NCBI GenBank assembly: GCA_013396755.1
Contig: VWZF01005933.1
Location: forward strand, 907,585-971,584
Direction of reading: 5' to 3'
Origin: Sclerurus mexicanus
Lineage: Eukaryota; Chordata; Aves; Passeriformes; Furnariidae
Length of the DNA stretch: 64,000 nucleotides
Shown: one piece after another, positions 1 through 10,955 of the stretch
Position numbering within the stretch: position 1 is the stretch's first letter
How the letters are laid out: each line of letters begins with the position of its first letter
The notes under the pieces: generated by a model
What the model was told of the DNA's origin: nothing
The model's input: the letters and a program-made list of their open reading frames with translations, nothing else
Database searches by the model: none
Translations under genes and position numbers: made by a program

Positions 1-3000
1 TGGACCAGAGTTTGACTAACATTTTCATATTGACACTGCACAACGTGGAGATAACCTGAGCCCTGACCAACACACACAAACCTGAAGTTCTGGATCCCAG
101 GTTTATACAAACAAAGAACGTTTATATTCAAGCATAAGATATGGTCAGGCATTTTCTGGAGTTCAAAGGCCAACTTCACTGTCAGATTTTGACTGCAGGT
201 TAACTTATATTTGAGTCCAAACTGGAGCAGCCTCACGGCTCCTTTACTTTAAACTACAGAACCAAAGCAGTTCATCCTCTTACAGGTTTAGGGAATCAAC
301 CAGACAACACAGACACCTTTTTGAGACCCACATGACTTATTAGTTGAACAACATAATCAGGTTAAGCCACCACCTCTAGGAACTAACTAGGGCTCCTCAC
401 TTAGTCACATGTGGAACCTGAGACCACAGTACTTCATTGATTTGCTCCTTTCTGACTTGTGATACTCCCTTGGAGCAGGAATATGAAGCCTCATGATTAA
501 ACATTAGGAAAGAAGCGTGGGAGGTAGAATAATCAGGTTCATCTTCCTCTAGAGGTGAACTGGTTTCTTCTCATTTGGGACTCAACCCACAGCATTTGCG
601 CTTGCAGCGATTAACACAATTTTTGGGCAATTTTCGGCACTGCCTTTTAGATCAAGGCCAGCTGAAATGGTGAAAAACAACATGACCAGAATATACCTTT
701 CTGAATCCTCCCCAAAGCTCTTTGAATTGCTTTCAAAATTTGAGGTTGCTCCAACTCACGCACTACGATTTAACTTCAATCCAAGTCACGGTCTGACAAA
801 CAAATGTCAAAGCACTTATGACAGCTAGATGCAAGCATGGAGATAACTTCCAGAAAGGTACACTGAGCACTCCCGGGGATGATCGCTGAGGGGCAGAAGG
901 ATCGGTTCTTTTAAGGGGAAAAAAGGAATCAATCTCCTGCAAGATAGGCAATGGTTAGAAAAATAGGTACACTCTACAACTTGGGGTATTTCAGGTCAGC
1001 GTTAGCTGCATCTCTGTCAACAGCACTTAAATCGTACATGAAAGTCCATGCCATAGCAACTACTGATAACAGCACAAACCAGCACTTTCTTCCTTTTGGA
1101 TTACCCGGGGACACAACATTCTGTTCATGCAGCTCAAAAGGGGCAGAAGAAAACCCCATTAAAACCCCTTTCAGTATCAGGACTAATGCCTAATAAGCAA
1201 AGAAGCTCATGTATTAGTTTCAGAAGAGGCAAAACTCATTACAAGACCAGAAAGAAAAGTCTATTCCATGAGTTATAAAGACATTTTCCTTTCTTTCCTT
1301 TTGAGAAAGAAAACAAGATTACGTACTGTGTTCCTGCAAGAACAGAAAGTTGGTTCACAACAGCAAAACCATATATTGTACTGCATGGAGATGGGTGGAG
1401 GGTGCTGGGGAAAGGATTGTTTCATTATTAAAAACCCCAAAGAGTTCAGGCTGTTGCCTGCTTCAGGACTCATTAAAGCCAGCAGGAATGCCACAAACTT
1501 TAACAGCCTTTGAATGAGGCTCTACACTTCAGATTACTCTCACAAGAAGAGACTACATCTCATTTTCTACAGTAAATTACCTCACATCCTTTAAACAGAC
1601 TTAATCCAGAAACCATGGCTGCATTAAGTCACTTATCCATTATTTTTCTCCATCAATAAGCAGCATATGTTGCAAAGAAGAGTCCAGAAGGAGATTCTTG
1701 AAACTGCTGCATAGCAGAATTTGAGAACGGGTCTTCAGCAGGTGGAAAGGCTAGAGTTCCCTTCCTGCCTGTTAGTCAGTGCCAGCAAAACTCAAGAAGA
1801 CTGCTTAATTGACTACTGTGAGCCAACTACTTTGAGATAATACCATCAAAAGTGCCTCATCTTCAAGACTAGCTCCACTACAATAGGTGATGTTTTATTT
1901 GGAAGTATACTTTGCCTTGAAGAATGTAAAATAATGCTTTATATCTTAAAACAACCAGTAGACAGTAATAAGTCAAATAATGTGAACACTAAACACCATC
2001 AGTTTTTCCTCTTATGATCATCAATTGATCAAAAGGTAAATGAAGTATATAGGTAATGAAAAGTAACAAGAGATCTTGTTTTTTTACCCAGCTCAGAGAC
2101 TAATGGGCCAGTGAAAGCTTGCAAGATCAAGAGTTTTCTAACTTAAAAAGAAAACTTAGTATTCTTAAAAAGAAAAAAAAAATTGCTCTGCTGTTGAAAT
2201 TTAGTGCACATTGGCCTGGAAATTTATTGTGTTCCTATTCCCAGAATAGTATCCACAAGATCTAAAAAATCTGTCATGATTGAAATAGTGCTGATATTAA
2301 CTTTTGACCAGTCAAGCCACTGCAGTCTTTATATCCTCTTCATCTAGGATAAAGCTGCTAGGTGATTCAATAAACTGCTTTCCCCTACATTGTGTTTTAT
2401 TAATTAATTTGCAGGACATCCAAGGTCAAATATGTTGTTTATTTAGTGAAAAGGAAGTTTTTAAAAAAATGCAGCATAGCATTTTTCTATAAGACTGTGA
2501 AAAAGAAAAAAACCAAACTAGAAAAAAAGGATAACATGTTTCAACTGAAAGTTAAACAGCAAGCACAAGCACTAGTCTACCATAAAAATGACAGATCTTA
2601 CTAGTGCCAGACACATATAGGGGGTTTTCCTCTTGGGTTTCTGTAAATTCACATAAAGTCTGGATATAGGCACCTTTGACCAATCTCATAAAGGATACAC
2701 AAAACTAAGCCATGGCTTGAAATCTTATCAAATTACGCTGTATTTAACCCTTCTGTGAAATTCCCTGGTTATGTCATAGATAAAGGCCAAGTTTCTCTGG
2801 TAATTTGAGCAACAGTATGGCATGCTTCGCTTCAGTCTGAAATATAGCAGGCATCTCCCTCTTCCCTTAAGCCCAAAAATCTTCTTCTGAAAGTAAGCTG
2901 CTATAAATCTCTGGAAATAAGAAACTCAGGGCTGGTTTATTCTCTGGCTGTCAGTGGTTCACAGGTAAGCCAGAGGCCTTTATTATCTCTAAGAATCTAT

Positions 3001-4589
3001 CCAGAAAATAACCTACCCCGACCCAAAAAGAAGGTGAATAAAGCATTCCACAGGAAGGCAGCATTAATCCACTCAAATTAATGGGTTTTCTCAAAGAGAA
3101 AAGCTGTCCCTGTGGTTTTCATGGAACTGTATTCAACTGGTTTCTTTCAACTTGTCCAGCTTTCCAAGGGCAAGTTAAGGTGGTTTACACTGTCAAACAG
3201 CAGTCTCCAGTCTTATAACAATAGGGTATGTTAATGTTGGCAGCAACACAAAGGAGTCACATTTTCATGCAGACGTACTGTTTATGAACAATTTGGTGTA
3301 TACAGCTTTTCTTCAGCATCACCCATGCATACTTTGGGGATTTTTTTTTCCCTTTGTTTAAGTACAAGCCCTTCAAGTGTTCTGTTTACTGCGAGTATGA
3401 AGTGAGAAAGGTGAATTCCTACTGTGTTCATACACTTGGGTACACCATAAGTAGCGCACTCAGATCTATTCATCAGGTTAGCGTGGAAGCAAGAAACCAG
3501 CCCAGGAAAATAAATGGAAGTTTTAGTTTAGTTTTCTTAATCCAGACAGCCCTGGACCAGAAGAAGACAAAAAAAGGACAATATTGTGTCATTTGAATCA
3601 TAAGCAGGTCCAAGAGGTAAATCCTGCCACAGGGTACAGTGCCCTAACTCTCTCTTGCCCCAGTGAGGGCTACCGGGGTGGAATTGACTTGTGTGCATTC
3701 TCGCTACTGGCAGTTAATGTATCACAGCTGCTGAAAATGACACTCCCCTGTTTCTAACTGCTGCATGCGTTGTACTAAGTTATGTGACAAACTCCATAGG
3801 AAGGCTACAGAGTCACCAAACGCATTTTTAGACACTTGGCCATAACGCATCAGTACATACGCTCCGATACAATTCGGTACCCGAGTAATGATGGTTAAGG
3901 CAGTAGCCTGAGGCATTACATACAAGATGCAGCACCTTCTGCTTTTTGAACAGCTCTGTTCACTTCCTAAAGGTAGAATTAAGCATCAAATACTACTTTT
4001 AACTGCAGGGACTGAGTCAGTGGTCTCAATGCAGTTCACAGGGAACAGCTATCACCATTAATAAGCAAATATAAAAGCCTGTCCAGCTTAATGACAGGTC
4101 CCTCAAAATTAGAAAAAAATGCCTGGTAATATGAGAACTAGACTAACTGTCCCTCTGTTCTCTCTTCAGCCTTCCAGAAAAGGAAAGAGGAACAAGTAAA
4201 AGCCTTTATTGCCAAAATCCTTGCTGTGCCTATTCTAAGAAACTCCAGCCTCCATGGCAAGGCAGCTGTCTGCATTTGCAGAAACACAGCAAATAGTAAA
4301 ATGGTAGGTATAAGGCAAAAAACATCATTTGTCAAAACCAGATTGCTAGATACATTTAATATCCCTGCAAACACGCTTGAGGAGGGATGCATACGCACTA
4401 TAAGGCATTTTGCAACCTAATTTGGTTACACTTGACTGAACCATAACACAAATCCCAGCACAACAGAGGCTCCTACTTAATTAGATTCCCTAAGAAAAGT
4501 CAGTCGGAGCCATATGGCATTTTCCTCAGCAGTTACGATAAACTGACCTTGATACTAGGAAAACGCACGCTGCCTCTGTCTGAGGCACA
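1..4589. other. Non-coding stretch, nothing recognised
   Basis: AT-rich vertebrate-type sequence with only short chance frames (the longest about 86 codons, near 4138-4398). Short A-runs occur, for example around 2168-2180. No repeat family, RNA gene or convincing exon was recognised on either strand. It lies directly beside the CpG island, so upstream or intronic regulatory sequence is possible, but nothing in the bases shows it. Confidence 0.6.
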
Positions 4590-4815
4590 AATTGCAAGCG
4601 CAGAGTGGCAGGATGCTCCCGAGGAACGGGGGCAGCGCCTGTGCCACGCCGAAACCCTCCCCGGGGCTCGCGGGGAAGTTGATGGAGAGTAAAACACTCC
4701 AGCCATAAGGATGATGATGATGCACTGCAGTGACAGCGCTCGGACGAGCCGCGCGGCCGGCAGAACATCTGTCCGCTAATTAAAGGCGAGCCTAATGCCG
4801 CGGAGAGGCGGCGGC

Positions 4816-4865
4816 GGCCCCTCGGACACCGGGGGCACCCGGGGCCGGCCCCTCGGACACCGGGG
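4816..4865. repeat. Short GC-rich direct repeat inside the CpG island
   Basis: A 19-bp block containing CTCGGACACC is present at 4816-4834 and exactly repeated at 4847-4865, a period of 31 bp. It is a local duplication within the island and contributes to the repetitive look of the Pro/Gly-rich open frames there. Confidence 0.85.
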
Positions 4866-4964
4866 CTGCGGGGACCCTCCGCGGGCACAGCCGGCCGCCC
4901 CCCGACGGCGCTGCGGCCCCATCACCACGGCCCTGCCGCAGCCCAGCCCGCGGCGCTGGCGGCC

Positions 4965-4971
4965 NNNNNNN
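4965..4971. other. Assembly gap (7 N)
   Basis: Seven undetermined bases sit within very GC-rich sequence, a typical drop-out site for short-read assembly. The true gap length is unknown, so any reading frame drawn across it is unreliable. Confidence 0.98.
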
Positions 4972-5334
4972 CAATCCCCGGGAAGGGGCCGGGCGCGGGC
5001 AGGGAGGGAGCGGGGGGAGCTGCTCCCTCCTCCCGGCCCCCCCCGCCCGATGAGCATCCCCGAGGCTGCGCCCCCGACAGGCGCCGGCCGCGCTCCCGCA
5101 GCCCCCCTGGCGATGTCACACCCGCTGGCCGGGGAGGGGACACCAAAACCCCAGCGGAGCAGAGAGGGACGCAGGTGATGCCAGGCGGTGGCTGCCGGGG
5201 CCCCGCCGCGGTGGCGGGGTCTGGCAAAGGGAAAAGAGGCCGGTTGTTGGGAACGGGCGAGAATTCCATCCATATGGATGCGGCTCACCGGGCAGGCATA
5301 ATGAAGGTGCGGCCTGGTCAGTCGCTCAGCTCAT

Positions 5335-5347
5335 CAGTGAGTCACTG
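5335..5347. promoter_or_regulatory. AP-1-like site inside a perfect 13-bp palindrome
   Basis: CAGTGA-G-TCACTG is a perfect inverted repeat centred on 5341, and its core TGAGTCA (5338-5344) is the consensus AP-1 binding site. It lies at the downstream edge of the CpG island, where promoter-proximal elements are expected. The motif is short, so binding is an inference; the palindrome itself is directly visible. Confidence 0.45.
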
Positions 5348-6370
5348 CTGTAACGTGGCCGCGCTGTTTTATGTCCTGAATCACTGCAAATTGTACTATA
5401 TCAGGCCAATTACTTTCCCCTGGTGTTCTTTTTCATCCCCTTTGGTTTGCTTTGGGTTTTTTTCATGCTTGCCTAACTTCATTTTAAAATAGCTGCAGCT
5501 GTTCACTCCAAGGTGCAGGTTTATTTGATCTCAGCTGAAGTGCTCTGTCAAAGACAGATGCATTCAATAATTCTTGGCAGGTTTTCAAGGAAAATATTTT
5601 CTAGGAGAGTATTTTTGTTTACATTAATGTCATGGTGTTACAAATAAACTGGTTTTGCAAATGTTTACTTCTATGCTACCCTATACTTGTCTGTGTGTAG
5701 TAAAATGGGTGCCACACTGGGAGGTAGACATCACATTCATTTCAGATGTGTATGCAAAAAAAACCCCAACAAAAACTACTTTAGGAAGTAGTCTGCATCA
5801 GACGTTATTTTGTATCTCCCAAACACACGTATAGGTAACTACATGTCCCAGTGTTTCCCAAACAGAAGAAACATATTACTTCTTTAAATAAAAACAAGAA
5901 AAAGAACGAGTCATTTTCAGCAGTATCATTTTTCAAGAGCAACATGACACGGCAACAAATCAGGGACTGACTTAAACAAAAGGTCACCCTTTGCCTGTAT
6001 TAGAAGAGTAATCAATAACACACACTGAGCATTTTAATAATTGAAAAAGTATTTGGGTAGAAATCCCTCTCCAATCTTACAGTTCCAGCTAAAACACTGA
6101 AAAAATAATGTTTTAAAGTCAGCCATCAATACCAATTAACTATAATGCTTAGGACTATACAACCATGAGATCAAATAGGCAAAACTGCCCTGGCCCTCAC
6201 TCTCAAGCTACTAAGTTAATACTGAGTTCAAGAGTAATGTTTTGCCCTTGCCTCACATTGTGCAATTAAGTACACAGAGAGTTTATACCTTTCTCTGTGA
6301 TATTTCACGTTCTTACCCACTGGAGATAAAGCACTGGACTCCAGTCTCTTTCGTTTCACACCAGTACAGT

Positions 6371-6430
6371 AATCAGGATGTTTTTACATGTTTACATTTA
6401 AATCAGTATGTTTTTACATGTTGACATAAT
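6371..6430. repeat. 30-bp tandem duplication, two copies
   Basis: 6371-6400 and 6401-6430 are adjacent copies of a 30-bp unit, both beginning AATCAG and containing ATGTTTTTACATGTT. The copies differ at a few positions, mainly near the 3' end. It is a simple local duplication with no sign of a mobile element. Confidence 0.85.
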
Positions 6431-9000
6431 TTTCCTGCAAGAGCACTCCAGGGGGAAGATATTAACTTATGGCACAGCTAAACCAGCTGTTAACTGACAG
6501 AGTGCGACTGAGAGAGGAGAAAAAGAACAAAGCATAAGAGCAGAAATATTGTACAGGCCTGTGGATAGTATTCTGGACTTCTCTACTTGACTGCATCCCC
6601 TCCCTGCTTGTTGAATGCCGTATTTGTCCTCATATTCAGGTTTTTGTGTCTCACTTGGGAAGAAATAAACTTCTCTTTGCACCCATAGCAAGTATTTTTT
6701 GATTGATGCCATTCACAATAAGAAGAAGGATATACAGGGGGTGCAGAAATCTGATGTTAGCCAAGGCAAGCAGTCATACTGGATTATTCACTGACAATCA
6801 CAGGCCACTCTAGAAGGACTTGAGAAGTTTGCTTTCCAGTGTCTCAGCCTTCTCAGTAAAAGCAGAGGGTTTAGTAAGGAAATTGGACATGCAAATGTGG
6901 ACAGTACCTGCTGGAAAGCCACAAGCTGCTTTACTAGCCACAGGGACCAATTGTGAATTTATTCCAGCCTACTGATATCTCAGAGCAGCAAATGAAGACA
7001 GTAATAAGTAATTAAGTGCCTCTTGCTTTCAGGTGATCTCTTAAGACCTCAGAGTATTTTCACAAAATGTAGTTAACAATAATTTAATGGTAATAACTTG
7101 GAGGACATTGAAACTCTTTACCTTAGGGTCTCAAAAAACTTTATAAATAAAAGTAGTTTTATAAAGTGTGTATGCAAAATATGGAGTATTATGATAAATC
7201 AGTTAAGTATTTCATAGTCCATAAGCAAATGAGAAAGCAGTGCAAGAGCTGAGAAGAATGGACAGATTTTTAATAGTACTTTATATGTAGGACATACAGT
7301 TTGATATAGCACTTTGCCATGACTTTTCTTCAGAGATTTCAACAATCACGTTCCCCACCCTGCAAGCCTCACAATGTAAAGAGGAGTCCTGACGTGCTAG
7401 GTGTGAACACAGAAAAAGGAAAGCTGAGAGAGGACAGAATTAGGGTTTATAAACCTACACTTGCAAAGACGACAGCATGAAGAAGTTTTGCTATTTAACT
7501 GGCAGCAGCAGAACTCTGAGCTAACACTTTAAAAAGAAACAAACCTGCCAAAGTTTCACAACTGGGATGGAAACACTGGCAGAGAAATGGTAGAGGGGGT
7601 GGAAATGATGGTAAGTAGTAAGATCTACCTGTTGTTACTGAAAAGAACGGTCAACATGGGAATAATTTCTGGCAGAGAGCACGCTGCTGGACTGTACCAC
7701 TGCTAATGCAGGTTTCCTCCTTCATTCAGGTACATAAATGCAAGGTGTCTGTGGAAGAAGCCGCTCGCAAAGAAGTGGAGGCTCTTTCAGTGCTCTTCAC
7801 TTAATGCCTGCCATCAAATGCATCTGTGTGAGGGCAAAATTTGACTGCAAGTAAATGGCCATTCCTCTGTGCAAGTAGAAAGAAAATTCTTGAAAGGTTG
7901 TGACGAATTCTTCAATTTCCTTGAAGAATGAATTTCATTTTGTGACAGTGGCTGAAACACATGTGACAAGCGTCCTTCATCCTTGGGGATATTGTTTGTT
8001 TGTTTGTTTCATTTTTTTATGTCAGTCTTTTTCTCCACTTAGCCCCACCTTTCATGCAATAACTCCCTCTTGCTCATCAATCTGAGGACAAGCAGTTGCA
8101 GGAGAGATCTGGTCTCCTGAAGCTTTTCTTTAGAGCTGCATTTATGTTCTGTGCAAAGTGGTGCTGAGGATGTGGTAGCATCTTTAGCATGATTCAGCTC
8201 TGCTCTCTTCTTTACAAATGGAAAAAAAGAGAAAAATCTGTGTGATGCCCAGGGGAGGAATAAGAAAAACCATGAAAGTCTCCAGCTAAACAGGAAAATG
8301 CTCATATTAAATCAGTTTGGACTTCACAGATTCAAGCACTGAACAAATAGGAGTGAGTGTTGGTTTAGCTCTTGATCTCTTGTGTTCAAAGGTATTTTCT
8401 TTCAGCCTCATTTGGTGTCTTTGTACCAGAATCAACAGATGGCTGTGAAATTTTGGGTTTAAAACAAACCCATCTAAAACTATTATGCCTGCAGCTCTCT
8501 GTTGTGTTTGTTTGTTTAATTCTTTAGCACAGTCAGAAATTTTTCTTTTGCTTTTAAACTACCTTTACTTAACACCTCTGATACCTAGAGCCAGACTGCA
8601 AGACTACAGTATGTAGTTTTTCATAAAAAGACCTATTAAATACTTTTCTTATTCAAATAAATTGTGCTCTTTCATTATTTGAAATTATAAAAATTTTAGA
8701 AGCTGTGAGCAACCCAACTGCCTTGAGCTAAAGGCAGCAAATGTAGGTGATAAAGTTTTTCTGCCCCTTATTTTAACTCTCTAGAAATTATCCTCAGATG
8801 CATGAGTATACATTATATAATTCTATCATTTACAAGCAAAACCACAGCAATAATGTAACAAATCCTCATGAACAGTCTTAGAAATCCTAGGCAGTACAAA
8901 ACCAGTGAATTCCTTTAAGCAAGATTAGTCAAAATTAAAATACTTTATATTAACTTCTTATATTTTAGTACATCCTGAATGAAGTAGTTTTCAGAAATTC

Positions 9001-9015
9001 TTTTTTTTTTTTTTT
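9001..9015. repeat. Poly-T run (T15)
   Basis: An uninterrupted run of 15 T. No LINE or processed-pseudogene body was recognised beside it on either side, so it is taken as a simple homopolymer rather than a retroposon tail. Confidence 0.9.
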
Positions 9016-9540
9016 GAAAGAAATCCTAATCCTGACAGTAATTTCTGCATGGAAATGAGGTCAACAAAACCAGCTCAGCAGAATTTTCCAACCAATTATT
9101 TGGGGATATAGGATTTAACCACTTTTGAGTCAAAGAGAAAACTCAACTTTTCAAAAAGAAAAGGTGAGTGTGCTCACTTTTTTCACCTTCCCGTTACACC
9201 ACTGGATAGAAAAGGTGCAACTTCATCCACAATTACTAAACTTTCATGCAGCCATCTTACATCCAAGTCCCTTCTTCTGTGATATTCATCTGTTCAGAAT
9301 AAGTAGCACATGGCTGAGGAAAAAATGGATATTGTGAACAGCAAAAATGCCTGGTGAGAGCGAGGCAAGCTCTTTGCAAATGACAGAAGCTTGTCCATGA
9401 ATGTTTCTGAGCCAGGGAAGCAGACCATATTAATTAGACATGCTGACTAGTAAGATTTACCCTGGCACAGTAGTAACAGATACTCTGAGAAACTTTCCTC
9501 CACAGTGCATCTAGCAGAGATGGACATTAAAATAGAAATT

Positions 9541-10470
9541 ATCAAGGAAAAGCTATTTCCGTGCTGACTCTCTCAGAAAGGTGGTTTCTCTGTTCCCGAA
9601 CCCAAAGCTTAGAGACAAATGCATAGCAGCAATGGATGGGGCAATTGAAAGAAAGCTGCCTGCCAGCTCCCCTTTCCAGAAAAAACTGAGTCCAAGTATT
9701 GTGAAAGTAGACATGGTGGATGCTGGCACACCTAATCATGTCATTGTTTGGCATATTCTTGCACAACTTATCACATGCCTTGATTATGCTCAGTGCTCTT
9801 TGAGCTTGTTCTGTACAAGCCCATAGAAAATACATTGTGCTTGTTTCAAAGAGCTTACCCCGTGAATGCTTTAATTCCTCTCCCTGGATTTTCTATAATC
9901 AGTTTGTTCCTTGGTGTTTTCTCACACACAAAGCAAAATTCTTATTTAATTTACCCCCAAAAGAGCATGGGATGTACTGGAGCAGGATTATATCTGTCAC
10001 AAGCTGCAGAAATGACTGTGTGGTTTTATGCAAATCCTCTAGGGATTGTCCCAAATCCACACAAGTTTCTTTTTTGTGTATCTGCCTTGGGACCTGACAA
10101 CAGCCATTTTACTTTCCCGTCTTGTTTTAAAACTATTGTGTCTGACAGGACCTTGTCACTCACTTCACCAGGGTTTGTCCCCGTGGAGGGCTGCTGCTGC
10201 ACTCTTCTGCAAGGCCAGCATCAACCCTGCAAGACTTATTTCTTACCTCCTGCTACCCTGACCAAATCAACAACAACTCGACTTCAGGAATTTCTCATTT
10301 TTTTAATTCCTATGAGAACCACCTTTCCAGTTTGCAAACTGGCATACATCAGCCCTCCAGTAGACCCAGGACCAGATGATATACATCCTCTTTCCCTGCT
10401 CAGTTCTGAAGCTCTCAGCTCTCAGAGCAACAGGGTGTGTCACTCCAGACAAATATTTATACACTGAGCT
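9541..10470. other. Open but unrecognised stretch, probably non-coding
   Basis: Stop codons are unusually sparse. Frames of about 80 and 97 codons lie opposite each other at 9542-9835, followed by a plus frame of 224 codons at 9793-10467, the longest in the window. The 224-codon product starts MLFELVLYKP and shows no family signature I recognise, no tandem domain and no obvious signal peptide. A nine-residue stretch near its end (about 10366-10390, reading GPDDIHP) resembles a motif common in CR1/jockey-type reverse transcriptases, so part of it might be very old LINE sequence. I do not call a gene. Confidence 0.3.
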
Positions 10471-10863
10471 TCCTTTCCTTATGCAAGTTCCTCATGAATG
10501 TATAAAAAAACAGTCACTAGAATTTTAAAACCTAAAATACCCACATCTATTAATTAAGTGTTTAAGGGGAGACACTGGTCTCTAATTGCACAGCTCAAAC
10601 TGTTCATTTTCCTGTGGGTGCCAATTATTATTGTTCTCCTCGGTGGCATCTTTGCTGTAGGGCGTGGGGTAATGAAGACAGATGAGTAAATAGTGCACAT
10701 AAGATATCTGTGAATCATTAACAAAGTCATTAAAATGATCACAGATAATTTTTACTGAAATAGGGTCTAACACAGAGAATAGTTAGTCTTCTTGTGCCCA
10801 AGCTGTCTGTGATGTGAGGAACAGAAAGCTCTGCAGCCAAGTCTTAATCCAAAACCTTTCTGA
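10471..10863. other. Non-coding, nothing recognised
   Basis: Unremarkable AT-rich sequence between the open stretch and the A/C-rich tract. No exon, repeat or RNA gene was recognised. Confidence 0.6.
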
Positions 10864-10955
10864 TAAAAAACAAAACTAAAAAAACCCCCCCCACAAAAAA
10901 AAAAAAAAAAAAAAAAAACCCAAACCAAAAAAACCCACGACCAACCAACCAAACC
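10864..10955. repeat. A/C-rich low-complexity tract with an A24 run
   Basis: An A-rich segment with a C8 block (10885-10892), then 24 consecutive A (10895-10918), then AAACC/AACC-type repeats up to about 10955. The complementary strand is T/G-rich and G-blocked. No retroposon body adjoins it. A similar tract in the opposite orientation lies at 14071-14136. Confidence 0.9.

Larger units (their letters stand above)
4590..5365. promoter_or_regulatory. CpG island, probable promoter and first-exon region of an unidentified gene
   Basis: CpG dinucleotides are dense here and scarce in the flanks, and GC content rises sharply. In bird genomes such isolated islands usually mark promoters, often with first exons. 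No TATA box is obvious, as is usual for CpG-island promoters. Splice-donor-like sites exist in both directions: on minus AAG/GTCAGT at about 4548/4547; on plus CAG/GTGATG near 5171/5172 and CA/GTGAGT near 5336/5337. Open frames cross the island on both strands (about 4526-4888 and 4776-5288 minus, 4795-5178 plus). They are Pro/Arg/Gly/Ala-rich, as expected of any GC-rich DNA, and match no family I recognise. A 7-base gap at 4965-4971 interrupts the island. The strand and product of any gene are undetermined. Confidence 0.8.
5366..9540. other. Non-coding stretch with minor simple repeats
   Basis: No coding gene was recognised. Visible small-scale structure: a 30-bp tandem duplication at 6371-6430, a TTTG-type run near 7989-8007, an A8C4 tract at 5756-5767 and a T15 run at 9001-9015. 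One short frame after a splice-acceptor-like site (7730-7804) is described as a finding only. Confidence 0.6.

Noticed and set aside
4776..5288. 170-codon minus frame across the CpG island
   Set aside because: It crosses the 7-N gap, so its frame is unreliable, and its Pro/Arg/Gly composition is what GC-rich DNA gives in any frame.
9793..10467. 224-codon plus open frame
   Set aside because: Longest frame in the window, but it has no recognisable domain, start context or splice support; kept only as an unusual stop-poor region.
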